DNA of 37,973 bases from IMG/VR virus record IMGVR_UViG_3300042691_014315, positions 1-37,973 of that record. The stretch is one strand, 5' to 3'. A program made the translations under genes and the position numbers. The notes beneath the pieces are model-generated. The model saw nothing but the letters and a program-made list of their open reading frames with translations, ran no database searches and was not told the origin of the DNA. Of the stretch, positions 1 to 8,642 are shown in pieces (the first letter of the stretch is position 1; each line of letters begins with the position of its first letter). The stretch comes from a virus.

Positions 1-69
1 ACGACTTCGCAGATCGTGTCTTGAAGCCACGTATCTCGCAGCTCGCATCCTCCATCGACAACGATGTGG
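1..69. repeat. terminal direct repeat (circular overlap), left copy
   Basis: Bases 1-69 are identical to 37905-37973. The repeat lies inside the coat gene and keeps its frame, so it is best read as the overlap left when a circular or circularly permuted genome was assembled and opened, not as a biological terminal repeat. The unique genome length is then 37,904 bp. Confidence 0.95.
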
Positions 70-923
70 CGAACTCCTACAAGGGCATTTACTCGTCGGT
101 CGGCACGCCGGGCACAACGCCGGGCACGTCGCTCGTCCTGTTGCAGGCCCAGCAGAAGCTCAACGAATATGCCGCTCCGATGGACAACCGCTACGCAACC
201 GTTAACCCGGCTGCCAACGCGGCGCTTGTCGAAGGCATGAAGGGCTTCTTCAACCCGACCGACACAATCAGCCGTCAGTTCAAGAACGGTTTGATGGGTC
301 AGGGCGTGCTTGGCTACAACGAAGTTGCCATGTCTCAGTCCATCGTCAACCACACAACCGGCACGCGTTCGGCATCCGCCACGCTCACGGTTGGTGCAAC
401 GATCTCGACCGAAGGCGCGTCAACAATCGCCATCAACGGCGACACAGGCTCGGCTACGTTCAAGGCTGGTGACGTGTTCACCATCTCGGGCGTCTATGCC
501 GTCAACCCACAGACCCGTCAGTCCACGGGCAGCTTGCAGCAGTTCGTCGTCACGGCGGATGCAGTCGCTTCTTCGGGCAACTGGTCGTCGGTCAGCGTCT
601 CGCCTGCGATCTACACAGCCAACAACGCTCTTGCGACTGTTGACTCGTTCCCGCAGTCGGGCGCGACCGTCACTGTCCTCGGCGCGGCTTCGACCTCGTA
701 CCCACAGAACCTTGTCTATCAGAAGGATGCGATCACGTTTGCGACCGCCGACCTTTTGATGCCGCAGGGCGTGGATATGGCGTCGCGTCAGGTTCACAAC
801 GGCATCTCAATGCGTATTGTTCGTCAGTACGACATCAACAATGACCGTATGCCTTGCCGTATTGACGTTCTTTACGGCTACTCCGTGATTCGTGCGCCAA
901 TGGCCGCACGTATCTGGGGCTAA
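1..923 (+). CDS. major capsid (coat) protein, exon 2, 3' part
   Basis: This is the larger part of a P22 gp5-like coat protein, the structural subunit of the icosahedral head. The frame is open from base 3 with no start codon. The true start is at 36863, and the coding sequence reads 36863-36915, then 37666-37904, then 1-923 across the circular joint, giving 404 residues (P22 gp5 is 430). The region around residues 150-260 is rich in Ser, Thr, Gly and Ala and probably forms the inserted beta-rich domain of this family. The C-terminus reads MPCRIDVLYGYSVIRAPMAA, typical of this coat family. The gene follows scaffold, as in P22. The identification rests on the N-terminal coat motif at the other end of the window and on gene order. 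An in-frame TTG at 21 is not a start. Confidence 0.9.
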   Translation, partial: DFADRVLKPRISQLASSIDNDVANSYKGIYSSVGTPGTTPGTSLVLLQAQQKLNEYAAPMDNRYATVNPAANAALVEGMKGFFNPTDTISRQFKNGLMGQGVLGYNEVAMSQSIVNHTTGTRSASATLTVGATISTEGASTIAINGDTGSATFKAGDVFTISGVYAVNPQTRQSTGSLQQFVVTADAVASSGNWSSVSVSPAIYTANNALATVDSFPQSGATVTVLGAASTSYPQNLVYQKDAITFATADLLMPQGVDMASRQVHNGISMRIVRQYDINNDRMPCRIDVLYGYSVIRAPMAARIWG

Positions 924-949
924 CCTTTTTGAACTAAGGAGATACGACA

Positions 950-1366
950 ATGGCTATTCCTACCGTAGGTGGCGGCTATCAGTTCAATGATGGCAACCCG
1001 AATGAACTTAAAATGTCGGTTTCGGCGGCTCCGGTCACCGCAACCGACAGCGCGACGCTCACAGCGGCGCAGTTGACCAACGGCATTATTCTTGGTTCGC
1101 CAACGACAACGGCAGCGTATACGCTTCCAACAGCGGCGAACCTTGATGCGCTTTTGGAAAACTCGCACGCCAACACGTCGTTTGACTTCCGCATCATCAA
1201 TGTCACCGGTTCGGGCGTCATTACAGTGACAACGAACACGGGTTGGTCGATTGGTTCGTCCGGTTCGCAGGGTCTTATGACCGTTGCTGCAACAGCCGGA
1301 ACGACACGCGGCTTTCGTGCTCGCAAGACGGGCGACAGCACGTGGGCGCTTTACGCGATCTCGTAA
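950..1366 (+). CDS. small beta-rich virion protein, possibly head decoration
   Basis: 138 residues with a strong ribosome site (AAGGAG at 936-941) just after the coat stop. The sequence is almost free of charged residues in its middle and rich in Thr, Ala, Gly and Ser with alternating hydrophobics, as in beta-sandwich virion proteins. The end (GFRARKTGDSTWALYAIS) resembles the closing strand of phage head-fibre or decoration proteins. Its position directly after the coat gene, where many podoviruses carry a decoration protein, supports a role on the capsid surface. I do not recognise a named family. A similarly composed 154-residue protein lies at 28940-29404, next to the terminase. The assignment is inference from composition and context. 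Confidence 0.6.
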   Translation: MAIPTVGGGYQFNDGNPNELKMSVSAAPVTATDSATLTAAQLTNGIILGSPTTTAAYTLPTAANLDALLENSHANTSFDFRIINVTGSGVITVTTNTGWSIGSSGSQGLMTVAATAGTTRGFRARKTGDSTWALYAIS

Positions 1367-1372
1367 AACTAC

Positions 1373-1396
1373 CGGCGGGGGTTTCGGCCCCCGCCG
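1373..1396 (+). terminator. strong GC-rich stem-loop after the decoration gene
   Basis: A perfect 9-bp inverted repeat (CGGCGGGGG / CCCCCGCCG) with a 6-base loop starts six bases after the stop at 1366. No T-run follows, so it may be a weak or Rho-assisted terminator, a transcript-stabilising 3' end or a processing site that sets coat and decoration transcripts apart from the downstream neck genes. Confidence 0.55.
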
Positions 1397-1416
1397 CTGC
1401 ATTCAAGGGGAGAACT

Positions 1417-1638
1417 ATGACGCATATTTACCTTCGTCATCCTGTTCACGGCACAAAGATTGCCACAATGGATTTGGAAGCTGACGCAGACGAACAAAAC
1501 GGTTGGGAACGGTTTGACCCAAACAACCCTGTTGCTGACGATGACGACGACATCTTGCCGGAACCCGCGGTTACGGTTAATGTTCTAGCTGAAGCACCAC
1601 GCCGTCGCACAAGGACGCGTACAATATCGGACGAGTAG
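1417..1638 (+). CDS. small acidic protein of unknown function
   Basis: 73 residues. ATG at 1417 follows a good ribosome site (AAGGGGAG). The protein has an acidic middle (VADDDDDILPEP) and a basic Arg-rich tail (RRRTRTRTISDE), so charge is strongly segregated. I recognise no domain. Its place between coat/decoration and the gp4-like gene, with only one base before the next start, puts it in the head-completion operon; it may be a small virion or assembly protein. The frame is also open further upstream, but the ribosome site fixes the start at 1417. Confidence 0.6.
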   Translation: MTHIYLRHPVHGTKIATMDLEADADEQNGWERFDPNNPVADDDDDILPEPAVTVNVLAEAPRRRTRTRTISDE

Positions 1639-1639
1639 C

Positions 1640-2350
1640 ATGACAACGGCTGGCGATATTATCAATGGTTCCTTGAGGCTTCTTGGCATTTTGGCGGAAG
1701 GCGAAACGCCCTCCGCTGAAACATCGCAAGACGCGCTTAACGCGATGAACCAAATGATTGACTCGTGGAACACCGAGCGCCTGTCTGTTTTTTCTACCCA
1801 AGATCAGGTTGAAACATGGCCGCCTAGCACACGCTCACGGACCTTCGGCCCAACCGGCGATATTGTCGGCAACCGCCCTATTTTGATTGACGACAGCACG
1901 TATTTTAAAGACCCTGCAACGGGTATTTCTTACGGGCTGAAGCTCATCAACCAACAGCAATACAACGGCATTGCCGTCAAAACCGTGACCAGCACGTATC
2001 CGCAGGTCATGTGGGTCAACATGACCTATCCGAACATTGAAATGTATGTCTATCCGGTGCCGACAAAGGTGCTGGAGTTCCACATTGTGTCGGTTGAAGA
2101 GCTGACGCAGCCAGCCAATTTGTCCACTGTGCTGTCATTCCCGCCCGGCTATCTCAGAGCGTTCCGCTACAATCTGGCTTGTGAAATGGCCCCCGAGTTC
2201 GGTGTCGAACCCCCGCCGACGGTGGGGCGCATTGCCATGACGTCCAAGCGCAACCTGAAGCGCATTAACAATCCTGATGACATCATGTCGTTGCCTTATT
2301 CCATCGTCGGAACTCGGCAGCGTTTCAACATATTCGCTGGTAACTTCTAA
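1640..2350 (+). CDS. P22 gp4-like head-completion / tail accessory protein
   Basis: 236 residues. The N-terminus (MTTAGDIINGSLRLLGILAE, then ALNAMNQMIDSWN at about 32-44) is the helical signature of the P22 gp4 tail-accessory family, the ring that binds beneath the portal and closes the head after packaging. P22 gp4 itself is 166 residues; this longer form is common in other podoviruses. It follows the previous gene by one base and is followed directly by the gp10-like gene, as in P22 (4-10). The C-terminal part (PPGYLRAFRYNLACEMAPEF) is also typical. P22 gp4 has been reported to have muralytic activity, but nothing here shows this directly. Confidence 0.85.
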   Translation: MTTAGDIINGSLRLLGILAEGETPSAETSQDALNAMNQMIDSWNTERLSVFSTQDQVETWPPSTRSRTFGPTGDIVGNRPILIDDSTYFKDPATGISYGLKLINQQQYNGIAVKTVTSTYPQVMWVNMTYPNIEMYVYPVPTKVLEFHIVSVEELTQPANLSTVLSFPPGYLRAFRYNLACEMAPEFGVEPPPTVGRIAMTSKRNLKRINNPDDIMSLPYSIVGTRQRFNIFAGNF

Positions 2351-3790
2351 ATGCAGACGCCTATTCTGGGACAGACTTATGTGGCGCGCAGCGTTAACGC
2401 TGCCGACAGCCGCATGGTCAATCTTTTCCCTGAAATTCTGCCTATGGAAGGCAAGACGGCGGCGTTTTTGAACCGCGCGCCGGGCTTGCGTCGGTTGGCT
2501 ACGTTGGCCAGCGGCCCTGTTCGCGGGTTGTGGTCGCCCGCCCCCGGCGGTGATTACGCTTATGCTGTGGCGGGCAACACGTTCTATCGCATTGACACCA
2601 GCTACAACGCGCAGGCGTTCGGTTATGTCAGCGGCACAGGCCCCGTATCCATGTCGGACAACGGCACGCAAATTTTTATAGCGGCCAACCCCGACGGCTA
2701 CATCTTCAATATGGCTACGGAAATTTTTGCCCCGATTACAGACCCCGACTTCCCCGGCGCGGTGACGGTCGGCTATCTGGACGGCTATTTTGTGTTCAAC
2801 GAACCAAACTCGCAAAGAGTTTGGGTGACGCAACTGTTAGACGGCACGTCTGTTGACCCGCTGGACTTTGCCAGCGCCGAAGGCTCGCCTGACGGTCTTG
2901 TTGCGCTGATCATTGACCACCGCGAAGCTTGGCTCTTTGGTACCAGCACGGTTGAGGTCTGGTACAATTCCGGCAATGCCGACTTCCCGCTTGAACGCAT
3001 CCAAGGCGCGTACAACGAAATCGGTTGCGCGGCCCCATACTCTTTGGCCAAACTTGACAATGGCGTGTTCTGGCTCGGCGCTGACGCGCGCGGTGAAGGT
3101 ATTGTCTACCGCACCAACGGCTACACCGGCGTTCGTGTCTCAACCCACGCGGTCGAGTGGCAAATCCAGCAGTACGGCGACATCTCGGACGCCATCGGCT
3201 ACACTTACCAACAAGACGGGCACGCGTTCTACGTGCTGACCTTCCCGTCGGCCAACGCGACGTGGGTCTACGACGTGTCCACACAGGCGTGGCACGAACG
3301 GGCCGCATGGGACAACGGGCAATTCAAGCGCCACCGCTCCAACTGCCAGATGACGTTCAACCACGAGATCATCGTCGGCGATTTTAACGACGGACGCATT
3401 TATGCGTTTGATCTGACCGATTATACCGACGACGACCAGCCGCAACGCTGGCTGCGGTCGTGGCGGGCGCTGCCGCAGAACCAGAACCCGCTGACCCGCA
3501 CGGCGCAACACAGCCTTCAACTTGACGCCGAAACAGGCGTCGGGCTGAACCTTGGGCAGGGCAGCAATCCGCAGGTCATGCTCCGTTGGTCAGACGACGG
3601 CGGCCATACATGGTCAAATGAACATTGGTCGTCTATGGGGGCAATCGGTGCGTATGGCACACGTACATTCTGGCGGCGGCTCGGCATGACGCTAAAGCTG
3701 CGCGATCGCGTGTACGAGATTTCCGGCACAGACCCTGTGAAAATTGCGATTGTCGGGGCCAATCTGATTGTGAGCCCGACCCGTGCCTAA
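2351..3790 (+). CDS. P22 gp10-like tail hub / packaged-DNA stabilisation protein
   Basis: 479 residues, against 472 for P22 gp10. In P22 this protein forms the hexameric hub below gp4 to which tailspikes and needle attach. The start (MQTPILGQTYVARSVNAADS, followed by MVNLFPE) is the recognisable family opening, and the body has beta-propeller-like repeats (EVWYNSG, FWLGAD, WVYDVSTQAWHERA, the latter kelch-like). The gene abuts the gp4-like gene with no gap and its end overlaps the next gene by 8 bases, suggesting translational coupling. Confidence 0.85.
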   Translation: MQTPILGQTYVARSVNAADSRMVNLFPEILPMEGKTAAFLNRAPGLRRLATLASGPVRGLWSPAPGGDYAYAVAGNTFYRIDTSYNAQAFGYVSGTGPVSMSDNGTQIFIAANPDGYIFNMATEIFAPITDPDFPGAVTVGYLDGYFVFNEPNSQRVWVTQLLDGTSVDPLDFASAEGSPDGLVALIIDHREAWLFGTSTVEVWYNSGNADFPLERIQGAYNEIGCAAPYSLAKLDNGVFWLGADARGEGIVYRTNGYTGVRVSTHAVEWQIQQYGDISDAIGYTYQQDGHAFYVLTFPSANATWVYDVSTQAWHERAAWDNGQFKRHRSNCQMTFNHEIIVGDFNDGRIYAFDLTDYTDDDQPQRWLRSWRALPQNQNPLTRTAQHSLQLDAETGVGLNLGQGSNPQVMLRWSDDGGHTWSNEHWSSMGAIGAYGTRTFWRRLGMTLKLRDRVYEISGTDPVKIAIVGANLIVSPTRA

Positions 3791-4523
3791 TAACGAAACT
3801 CAAATCCCCGCCCCCCGCGTTCCGATCTCGGAGCAAAACAACATTCCGACGCGGGAATGGTTCCGGTTTTTTAACGCAATCTACGTGTTTCTCGGCCTGT
3901 CACGCGGCATTATCCCTGAGACCAGCGGTGGCACGGGCAACATCACCTATGCGACCGGCGATCTTTTGTACGCCTCCGCTCCCGACACGCTGTCACGTCT
4001 ACCAGTGCCGAGCCAAGCGTGCTATCTCGGCACCGACGACACCAACATGCCGCAATGGATACCTGTTGCATACGGCGCGTTTGCCAACACCACCACTCAG
4101 ACTGCGCCAGCGTCTACGCCGGTCGGCATTACGTTTAACGTTACAGATCACAGCCGCGGCGTTACAGTTAACGGCTCACAAGTGACCGTAGCTGAAACAG
4201 GGCTTTACACAATCACGTTTAGCCTTCAGCTTTCTAATCCGAGCACAGCATCAGAAGATGACGCAATTGTGTGGCTAAAAGTCAACAATAACGATCTTCC
4301 TAACACGGCCAGCCACATCACGATTGCCAAATCACACGGTGGCACGGCGGGTAGCGGTATTATGACCGTCAACTTCTTTCACGACTTGACCGCAGGTGAC
4401 TATTTTGAAATTTATGGTATGAGTGTAGCAGGGCTTCTTGAGCTTAAAACTTACGCCGCCGGAACTTCACCTGCATACCCTGCTGCACCTGCCGCCATTC
4501 TGACCGTTTCGCAGATTATCTAG
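3783..4523 (+). CDS. C1q/TNF-like fibre or tail-needle-position protein
   Basis: 246 residues, starting at GTG 3783 inside the end of the gp10-like gene. An N-terminal segment ([18 protein letters not shown], about 22-39) is followed by a short collagen-like linker (PETSGGTGN) and a C-terminal jelly-roll with the C1q/TNF pattern ([31 protein letters not shown]). It occupies the position of the P22 tail needle gene 26 and has a similar length (233 in P22). It lacks the long heptad coiled coil of gp26, so it may be a short needle tip, a plug or a trimeric fibre. A TNF-like knob is known on the Sf6 needle. Structural assignment is fair; role is inferred from position. Confidence 0.6.
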   Translation: MPNNETQIPAPRVPISEQNNIPTREWFRFFNAIYVFLGLSRGIIPETSGGTGNITYATGDLLYASAPDTLSRLPVPSQACYLGTDDTNMPQWIPVAYGAFANTTTQTAPASTPVGITFNVTDHSRGVTVNGSQVTVAETGLYTITFSLQLSNPSTASEDDAIVWLKVNNNDLPNTASHITIAKSHGGTAGSGIMTVNFFHDLTAGDYFEIYGMSVAGLLELKTYAAGTSPAYPAAPAAILTVSQII

Positions 4524-4533
4524 GACGACCACA

Positions 4534-5580
4534 ATGACAGTTATCCTCTCTCCTCTTGCCGGTGCTGGTTGGCAGTTCTTTGATAATAACGGCGATCCGC
4601 TGTCAGGCGGCCTTATCTACACCTACGCCGCAGGCACAACAACGCCGGAAGCAACTTACACAGATAACACGGGCAATTCGGCCAACACCAACCCGATTGT
4701 GCTTGACGCCGCCGGTCGCACAGCTAGCGAAGTTTGGCTGACCGAAGGTGTTAACTACAAATTTATCCTTAAAACTTCAACCGGCACAACTATCGGCACG
4801 TATGACAACATTGCCGGTGTGCCATCGTCCAGCATCACGTCGCTTCGCATTAACGGTTCAATTTCAGGTTATGTTGACCTGCAAACCGTTCCAATTGCGG
4901 GCGCAAACACAATCACATTCCCCGCCGCGACCGGCACGGTTCTGCTTGACCCGAACACGGCGTTTACCGGCACGACCACGTTTGAGACGATTTCGGCCAC
5001 GGGCGACATTAGCGGGCGCACCATCAACGCGTCGGGTTCTGTCACCATCGGGTCTTATCTTTATGGCAGTAGCACAGGACAATTTAAAATCCCTGTTGGC
5101 ACTACGGCTCAACGCGCAGGCGCGTTTTCAGGTATTGGCTCTATTACCGGCACAACGCTCTCTGTATCATCTGTCGCTACTGGCGCGCTTTATGTCGGCG
5201 CGACGATCACGGGGGCAAGCGTCACCGCAGGCACACGCGTTACGAAGTTTCTGACCGGCACAGGCGGGGCGGGAACTTACGAAGTCACGCCGTCGCAAAC
5301 CATAGCGTCCACAACCATCACGGATGTCGCTATTGACGGCATGATCCGCTACAACTCAACGCTTGCCACGTTTGAGGGCTACAGCAATTCCAACTGGGGC
5401 TCTATCGGCGGGGGTGCAACGGGTGGTGGTTCGGACGCTGTGTTCAATCTGAACGACAAAACGGTTACGGCGTCTTATACAATCCCCGCGACCAAAAACG
5501 CCAACTCGGTTGGTCCTTTGACTATCAATTCGGGCGTGATTATTACTGTCTCGTCCGGTTCACGTTGGGTGGTGCTGTAA
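4534..5580 (+). CDS. tailspike/fibre-like protein with head-binding-type N-terminus
   Basis: 348 residues. Residues 10-100 ([20 protein letters not shown], then [25 protein letters not shown]) match the pattern of the P22 tailspike head-binding domain: a small beta-sandwich that attaches fibres to the tail. The rest is Ser/Thr/Gly-rich beta repeat ([32 protein letters not shown]) and ends in a strand motif (SSGSRWVVL). There is no obvious enzymatic (endorhamnosidase or hydrolase) domain, and the protein is short compared with the 667-residue P22 tailspike, so it may be an adaptor fibre. Ribosome site is weak; the stop overlaps the next ATG (TAATG). Confidence 0.7.
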   Translation: MTVILSPLAGAGWQFFDNNGDPLSGGLIYTYAAGTTTPEATYTDNTGNSANTNPIVLDAAGRTASEVWLTEGVNYKFILKTSTGTTIGTYDNIAGVPSSSITSLRINGSISGYVDLQTVPIAGANTITFPAATGTVLLDPNTAFTGTTTFETISATGDISGRTINASGSVTIGSYLYGSSTGQFKIPVGTTAQRAGAFSGIGSITGTTLSVSSVATGALYVGATITGASVTAGTRVTKFLTGTGGAGTYEVTPSQTIASTTITDVAIDGMIRYNSTLATFEGYSNSNWGSIGGGATGGGSDAVFNLNDKTVTASYTIPATKNANSVGPLTINSGVIITVSSGSRWVVL

Positions 5581-6185
5581 TGTCTCAACTTATTCTGACC
5601 TCTGATCCGCTTACCACAACGACCGTAGGCGCGTTTGAGTACGATGGTGTAGCGATGTACGCAACGCCTGTCTCGGCACAGCGCGGCGTAATCAAAACCG
5701 AACAGTTTATCATTCTGCAATCGCCTTACACGCTTACCTCGCAAACCGCGGCGCAGGCGATGTTTAATGCGCCAATTAACGGGCAGGTTACGCTGACGAC
5801 CGGCACGTACCAGTTTGAGTGCCTGTACAGCCTCAGCTCCATGAGCGCGTCGTCCGGCGCGTTCGGGTTTGCTTTGGGCGGCACCGCAACCACGACACAA
5901 AGCTGGATGGCAACCGCCCGCAAGTCGGCGCTGACTGACACGGCAACGACAAACCCGTCGGTTACATCCTACAACATTACGGCCAACACCGGTCTGGTCG
6001 CCGCCAACACGGTCACAACCGGCTTTGCCCGCGTTAACGGTACTGTGATCGTCACGGTAGCCGGAACGCTTATTCCGCAAGTATCGCTCGGCGTCGCAGC
6101 AGCGGCGGTTGTCGGTGTAGGGTCTTATTTTCGCATCAGCCCGCTTGGCACAACCACGGTCACCTCTGTCGGTAATTGGAGCTAA
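5580..6185 (+). CDS. tail fibre/virion protein, paralogue A
   Basis: 201 residues from the ATG at 5580, which overlaps the upstream stop by one base. The N-terminus (LTSDPLTTTTVGAFEYDGVA) and the tail (GSYFRISPLGTTTVTSVGNW) align with the next gene, so the two are tandem paralogues. The opening motif, VG.xEYDG..xY.TP...QRGVI, occurs in many phage fibre and appendage proteins. The protein is beta-rich with hardly any charged residues. Its probable role is a fibre component attached to the tail; receptor binding is inference from its position among fibre genes. Confidence 0.6.
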   Translation: MSQLILTSDPLTTTTVGAFEYDGVAMYATPVSAQRGVIKTEQFIILQSPYTLTSQTAAQAMFNAPINGQVTLTTGTYQFECLYSLSSMSASSGAFGFALGGTATTTQSWMATARKSALTDTATTNPSVTSYNITANTGLVAANTVTTGFARVNGTVIVTVAGTLIPQVSLGVAAAAVVGVGSYFRISPLGTTTVTSVGNWS

Positions 6186-6188
6186 CCT

Positions 6189-6806
6189 ATGTCCTCTGTT
6201 GTTCTTACCGCAGACACGCTTCTTTCCACTCCGACAGTCGGTCAGGTGGAGTATGACGGCAAGTCGTTCTACAGCACACCGCAAGGCACACAGCGCGGTG
6301 TCATCGTGGGCGCGCAGTACTACCGCCTGAACGCGGTTTATGTTGGGTCAAACGTCAACACCGCGCAGAGTGTGCTCGGCGTCGGCGTTACGTTGTCCAC
6401 CGCGACGGTGTACGCGTTTGAAGGTGTGTACATGCTGTCAAAAACAGCAGGTACAACTTCGCACACTGTAGGTACAGGGTTTGGGGGAACTGCGACGCTT
6501 AACAACATCGGGTATAATGCGGTTGGTTATCAAGGTGGTAGCGCCCTTATAGCTACAAATAACGGCAGTCTTCTTGCAACAAGCGCAACACCAACCGCCG
6601 TAACATCCTCTGGCGCAAGCGCGACCGCGTTTGCCACTTTACAAATCAAAGGCACAGTTAGCGTCAGCGGCGGCGGCACGTTCATTCCGCAGTACATTCT
6701 GTCAGCCGCGCCGGGCGGCGCGTACTCGACCGTTGCAGGGTCTTACTTCCTGATCTATCCGATTGGCACATCGGGTTCGAACACATCCGTAGGAGCATGG
6801 AGCTAA
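6189..6806 (+). CDS. tail fibre/virion protein, paralogue B
   Basis: 205 residues, three bases after paralogue A. It shares the opening (VGQVEYDGKSFYSTPQGTQR), the middle pattern (STATVYAFEGVYMLS against TGTYQFECLYSLS) and the end (GSYFLIYPIGTSGSNTSVGA) with its neighbour, while the central third differs strongly. This is the pattern of a duplicated fibre gene in which the exposed part diverges faster. No catalytic motif is visible. Confidence 0.6.
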   Translation: MSSVVLTADTLLSTPTVGQVEYDGKSFYSTPQGTQRGVIVGAQYYRLNAVYVGSNVNTAQSVLGVGVTLSTATVYAFEGVYMLSKTAGTTSHTVGTGFGGTATLNNIGYNAVGYQGGSALIATNNGSLLATSATPTAVTSSGASATAFATLQIKGTVSVSGGGTFIPQYILSAAPGGAYSTVAGSYFLIYPIGTSGSNTSVGAWS

Positions 6807-6809
6807 ACA

Positions 6810-7334
6810 ATGCCTATGACACTTGACGGCTCTGCCGGTATGACCGCTCCGCAAGGGGCAGTCTACAACGGCCTCCAAACCGGAACGTCGGTAACACTTA
6901 ACTCTGGCACGTCTGTCGAGTTTACAAATATTCCTTCGTGGGCAAAACGCGTCACGCTGGTTTTCTCTGAACTTGGCACAAGCGGAAGCACAGTACCTAT
7001 AGCTCAGTTAGGAACTGCTTCTTCTTATGAAACTAGCAGCTATTTGGGGTCCGGCATTTCAAACGGTACTACGTACGGGATTACTACAGGCTTAAACTTT
7101 CGTGATGCATGGGGAAGTTCAGCTTCATTTAAAAATAGCGGCACTATCGTTATTACTTTGATTGACGCTGTGGCAAATTTGTGGGTCATGTCGGCGGCGC
7201 ACAGTAACTCTGTGGGCAATGGCGTTGTCACCGTAACCGCAAGCAAAGCGTTGGCCGGAGCATTGACTCGAGTACGTATTACGATTGGTGCAAATACCTT
7301 TGTAACCGGCACAATCAACGTCGTGTATGAGTAA
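6810..7334 (+). CDS. small tail fibre-like protein
   Basis: 174 residues. The opening MPMTLDGSAGMTAPQGAVYN is a recurrent motif in phage tail fibre tips, followed by a beta-rich body (SVEFTNIPSWAKRVTLVFSE) that resembles small globular modules placed at fibre ends. It lies two bases after paralogue B and is somewhat more AT-rich in its middle (about 6990-7160) than its neighbours. The product probably belongs to the same appendage; function is inferred from position and motif. Confidence 0.6.
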   Translation: MPMTLDGSAGMTAPQGAVYNGLQTGTSVTLNSGTSVEFTNIPSWAKRVTLVFSELGTSGSTVPIAQLGTASSYETSSYLGSGISNGTTYGITTGLNFRDAWGSSASFKNSGTIVITLIDAVANLWVMSAAHSNSVGNGVVTVTASKALAGALTRVRITIGANTFVTGTINVVYE

Positions 7335-7339
7335 AAGTT

Positions 7340-7462
7340 ATGGAACGTATTGTTGTAGATGTCCAAACGGGCGAAGTGAAGATCGTACCGCTTACACCGG
7401 AAGAAATCGCAGAGATTGAGGCCGCGCAACAGCAATTGCCGCAACCTGACGGGCAGGCATGA
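7340..7462 (+). CDS. 40-residue conserved-type phage peptide
   Basis: A 40-residue reading frame, MERIVVDVQTGEVKIVPLTP followed by an acidic helix (EEIAEIEAAQQQ) and ending in Gln/Pro. Its last four bases overlap the start of the cupin gene (ATGA), a typical coupled arrangement. Short proteins of this type (VDVxTGE...TPEEIAE) are common between fibre genes in phages, often near the position of chaperones or assembly proteins. The function is unknown. Confidence 0.55.
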   Translation: MERIVVDVQTGEVKIVPLTPEEIAEIEAAQQQLPQPDGQA

Positions 7463-7905
7463 GAGAGAAAGTCGAACAGCTTGAAGAAATGATGCAGGCA
7501 TACGACCCTGCGGTCTTGCCGATCACGCATCATTTTGCCGATGGTATTTACGCCCGTGAGATGTTTATTCCTGCGGGCGCTGTGCTGACGGGGGCGGTTC
7601 ATAAAACCAACCACATGTGCATCTTGTCAAAAGGGCATGTGCGGGTGGCGACTGATGAAGGGCCTGTTGATTTGGTCGCGCCTGCGACTATAATCGCCAA
7701 GCCCGGCGCGAAGCGCGCCATCTTTGCTTTGGAAGACTCCGTGTGGACAAATATCCACGCGACAAACGAAACAGACCTTGATAAGATTGTCGAGGAACTG
7801 ACTGAATCTACTGCCGCTGAACTTCAAGGCGGAGCTGACAACAAACAGCAGCTCGCCTACGCCGAAAGGGAACTCGTATGGCTTTCATCACAACAGCCGC
7901 ACTGA
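7459..7905 (+). CDS. cupin-like protein
   Basis: 148 residues. Residues 30-100 form a single cupin-like beta barrel: FIPAGAVLTGAVHKTNHMC, then LSKGHVRVATDEGPVDLVAP, then KPGAKRAIFALEDSVWTNIH. Two His residues (in AVHKTNH) and a late His (NIHATNE) could bind metal, as in cupins. An N-terminal helix (EKVEQLEEMMQAY) precedes it. Small cupins of this kind are found in tail modules of several podoviruses; their role in the virion or infected cell is not established. The gene is coupled upstream (ATGA) and overlaps the next gene by 28 bases. Confidence 0.65.
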   Translation: MREKVEQLEEMMQAYDPAVLPITHHFADGIYAREMFIPAGAVLTGAVHKTNHMCILSKGHVRVATDEGPVDLVAPATIIAKPGAKRAIFALEDSVWTNIHATNETDLDKIVEELTESTAAELQGGADNKQQLAYAERELVWLSSQQPH

Positions 7906-8642
7906 TTGGCGCAGGTGCTTCGCTTATTGGCGGCGCAATGCAGTCCAGCGCCGCCAGCAAAGCCGCCAAAACGCAAGCCAAATCTGCTGACGCCGCAACC
8001 GCGCTTCAGCGCGAGATGTATGAGAAAAATCTGGAGCTTCAGAAGCCGTTTTACGAAGCGGGGCTGACAGGCCAGAACGCGCTTATGCAATACCTCGGCC
8101 TTGGCGGCGACCCAAACGCGCCGGGGTATGGCGCGGGGATGAAGCCGTTTACCGGCGCAGACCTTGCGAATGAACCCGGCTACCAGTTTCGTCTTGGTGA
8201 AGGCATCAACGCGCTTAACCGTACCGCTGCCGCTCGTGGCGGTATGATGTCGGGCCGTGCGCTTAAAGAAGCCGAGCGTTACGGTCAGGACTATGCGTCA
8301 AATGAATACAACAACGCGTTCAACCGTTACTACACCCAGCGCAACCAAATGTTGAACCCGCTTCAGAGTTTGCTCGGGCAGGCGCAGACTTCTGCCGGTA
8401 ATGTCGGCGCGGCAGGGCAGAACTACGCAACGCAGGCGGGCAGCAATATGATGCAGGCCGCCAACGCCCGCGCGTCCGGCTACATGGGCGGGGCAAACGC
8501 GTTGTCCAGCGCGCTTTCAGGGGCGGCAACGCCTTACATGAACTATAACATGATGAGTTCGTTCATGCCGCAAGGCGGCAGTGATTTGACATCTAACTAC
8601 GCCGCAGCGGGGTATCCTTTGCCGCCTGTCCGTCCTTATTAA
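7878..8642 (+). CDS. P22 gp7-like DNA-ejection protein
   Basis: 254 residues (P22 gp7: 229). The N-terminus is Ala/Gly-rich and hydrophobic (ALIGAGASLIGGAMQSSAAS), followed by a helix and the diagnostic stretch KPFYEAGLTGQNALMQYLGL, ANEPGYQFRLGEGINALNRT, AARGGMMSGRALKEAERYGQ. These mark the widespread ejection/internal virion protein family that leaves the head first and helps build a conduit across the cell envelope. It is followed by two long proteins in the P22 order 7-20-16. Confidence 0.8.
   Translation: MAFITTAALIGAGASLIGGAMQSSAASKAAKTQAKSADAATALQREMYEKNLELQKPFYEAGLTGQNALMQYLGLGGDPNAPGYGAGMKPFTGADLANEPGYQFRLGEGINALNRTAAARGGMMSGRALKEAERYGQDYASNEYNNAFNRYYTQRNQMLNPLQSLLGQAQTSAGNVGAAGQNYATQAGSNMMQAANARASGYMGGANALSSALSGAATPYMNYNMMSSFMPQGGSDLTSNYAAAGYPLPPVRPY

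Noticed and set aside
2135-2833. 232-codon minus-strand frame opposite gp4/gp10
   Set aside because: Antisense shadow of two well-supported structural genes; product has no recognisable pattern.
5475-6284. 269-codon minus-strand frame opposite the fibre genes
   Set aside because: Cys/Arg-rich, repetitive product caused by antisense reading of Thr/Ala/Gly-rich codons; no ribosome site, and coupled plus-strand genes cover the region.
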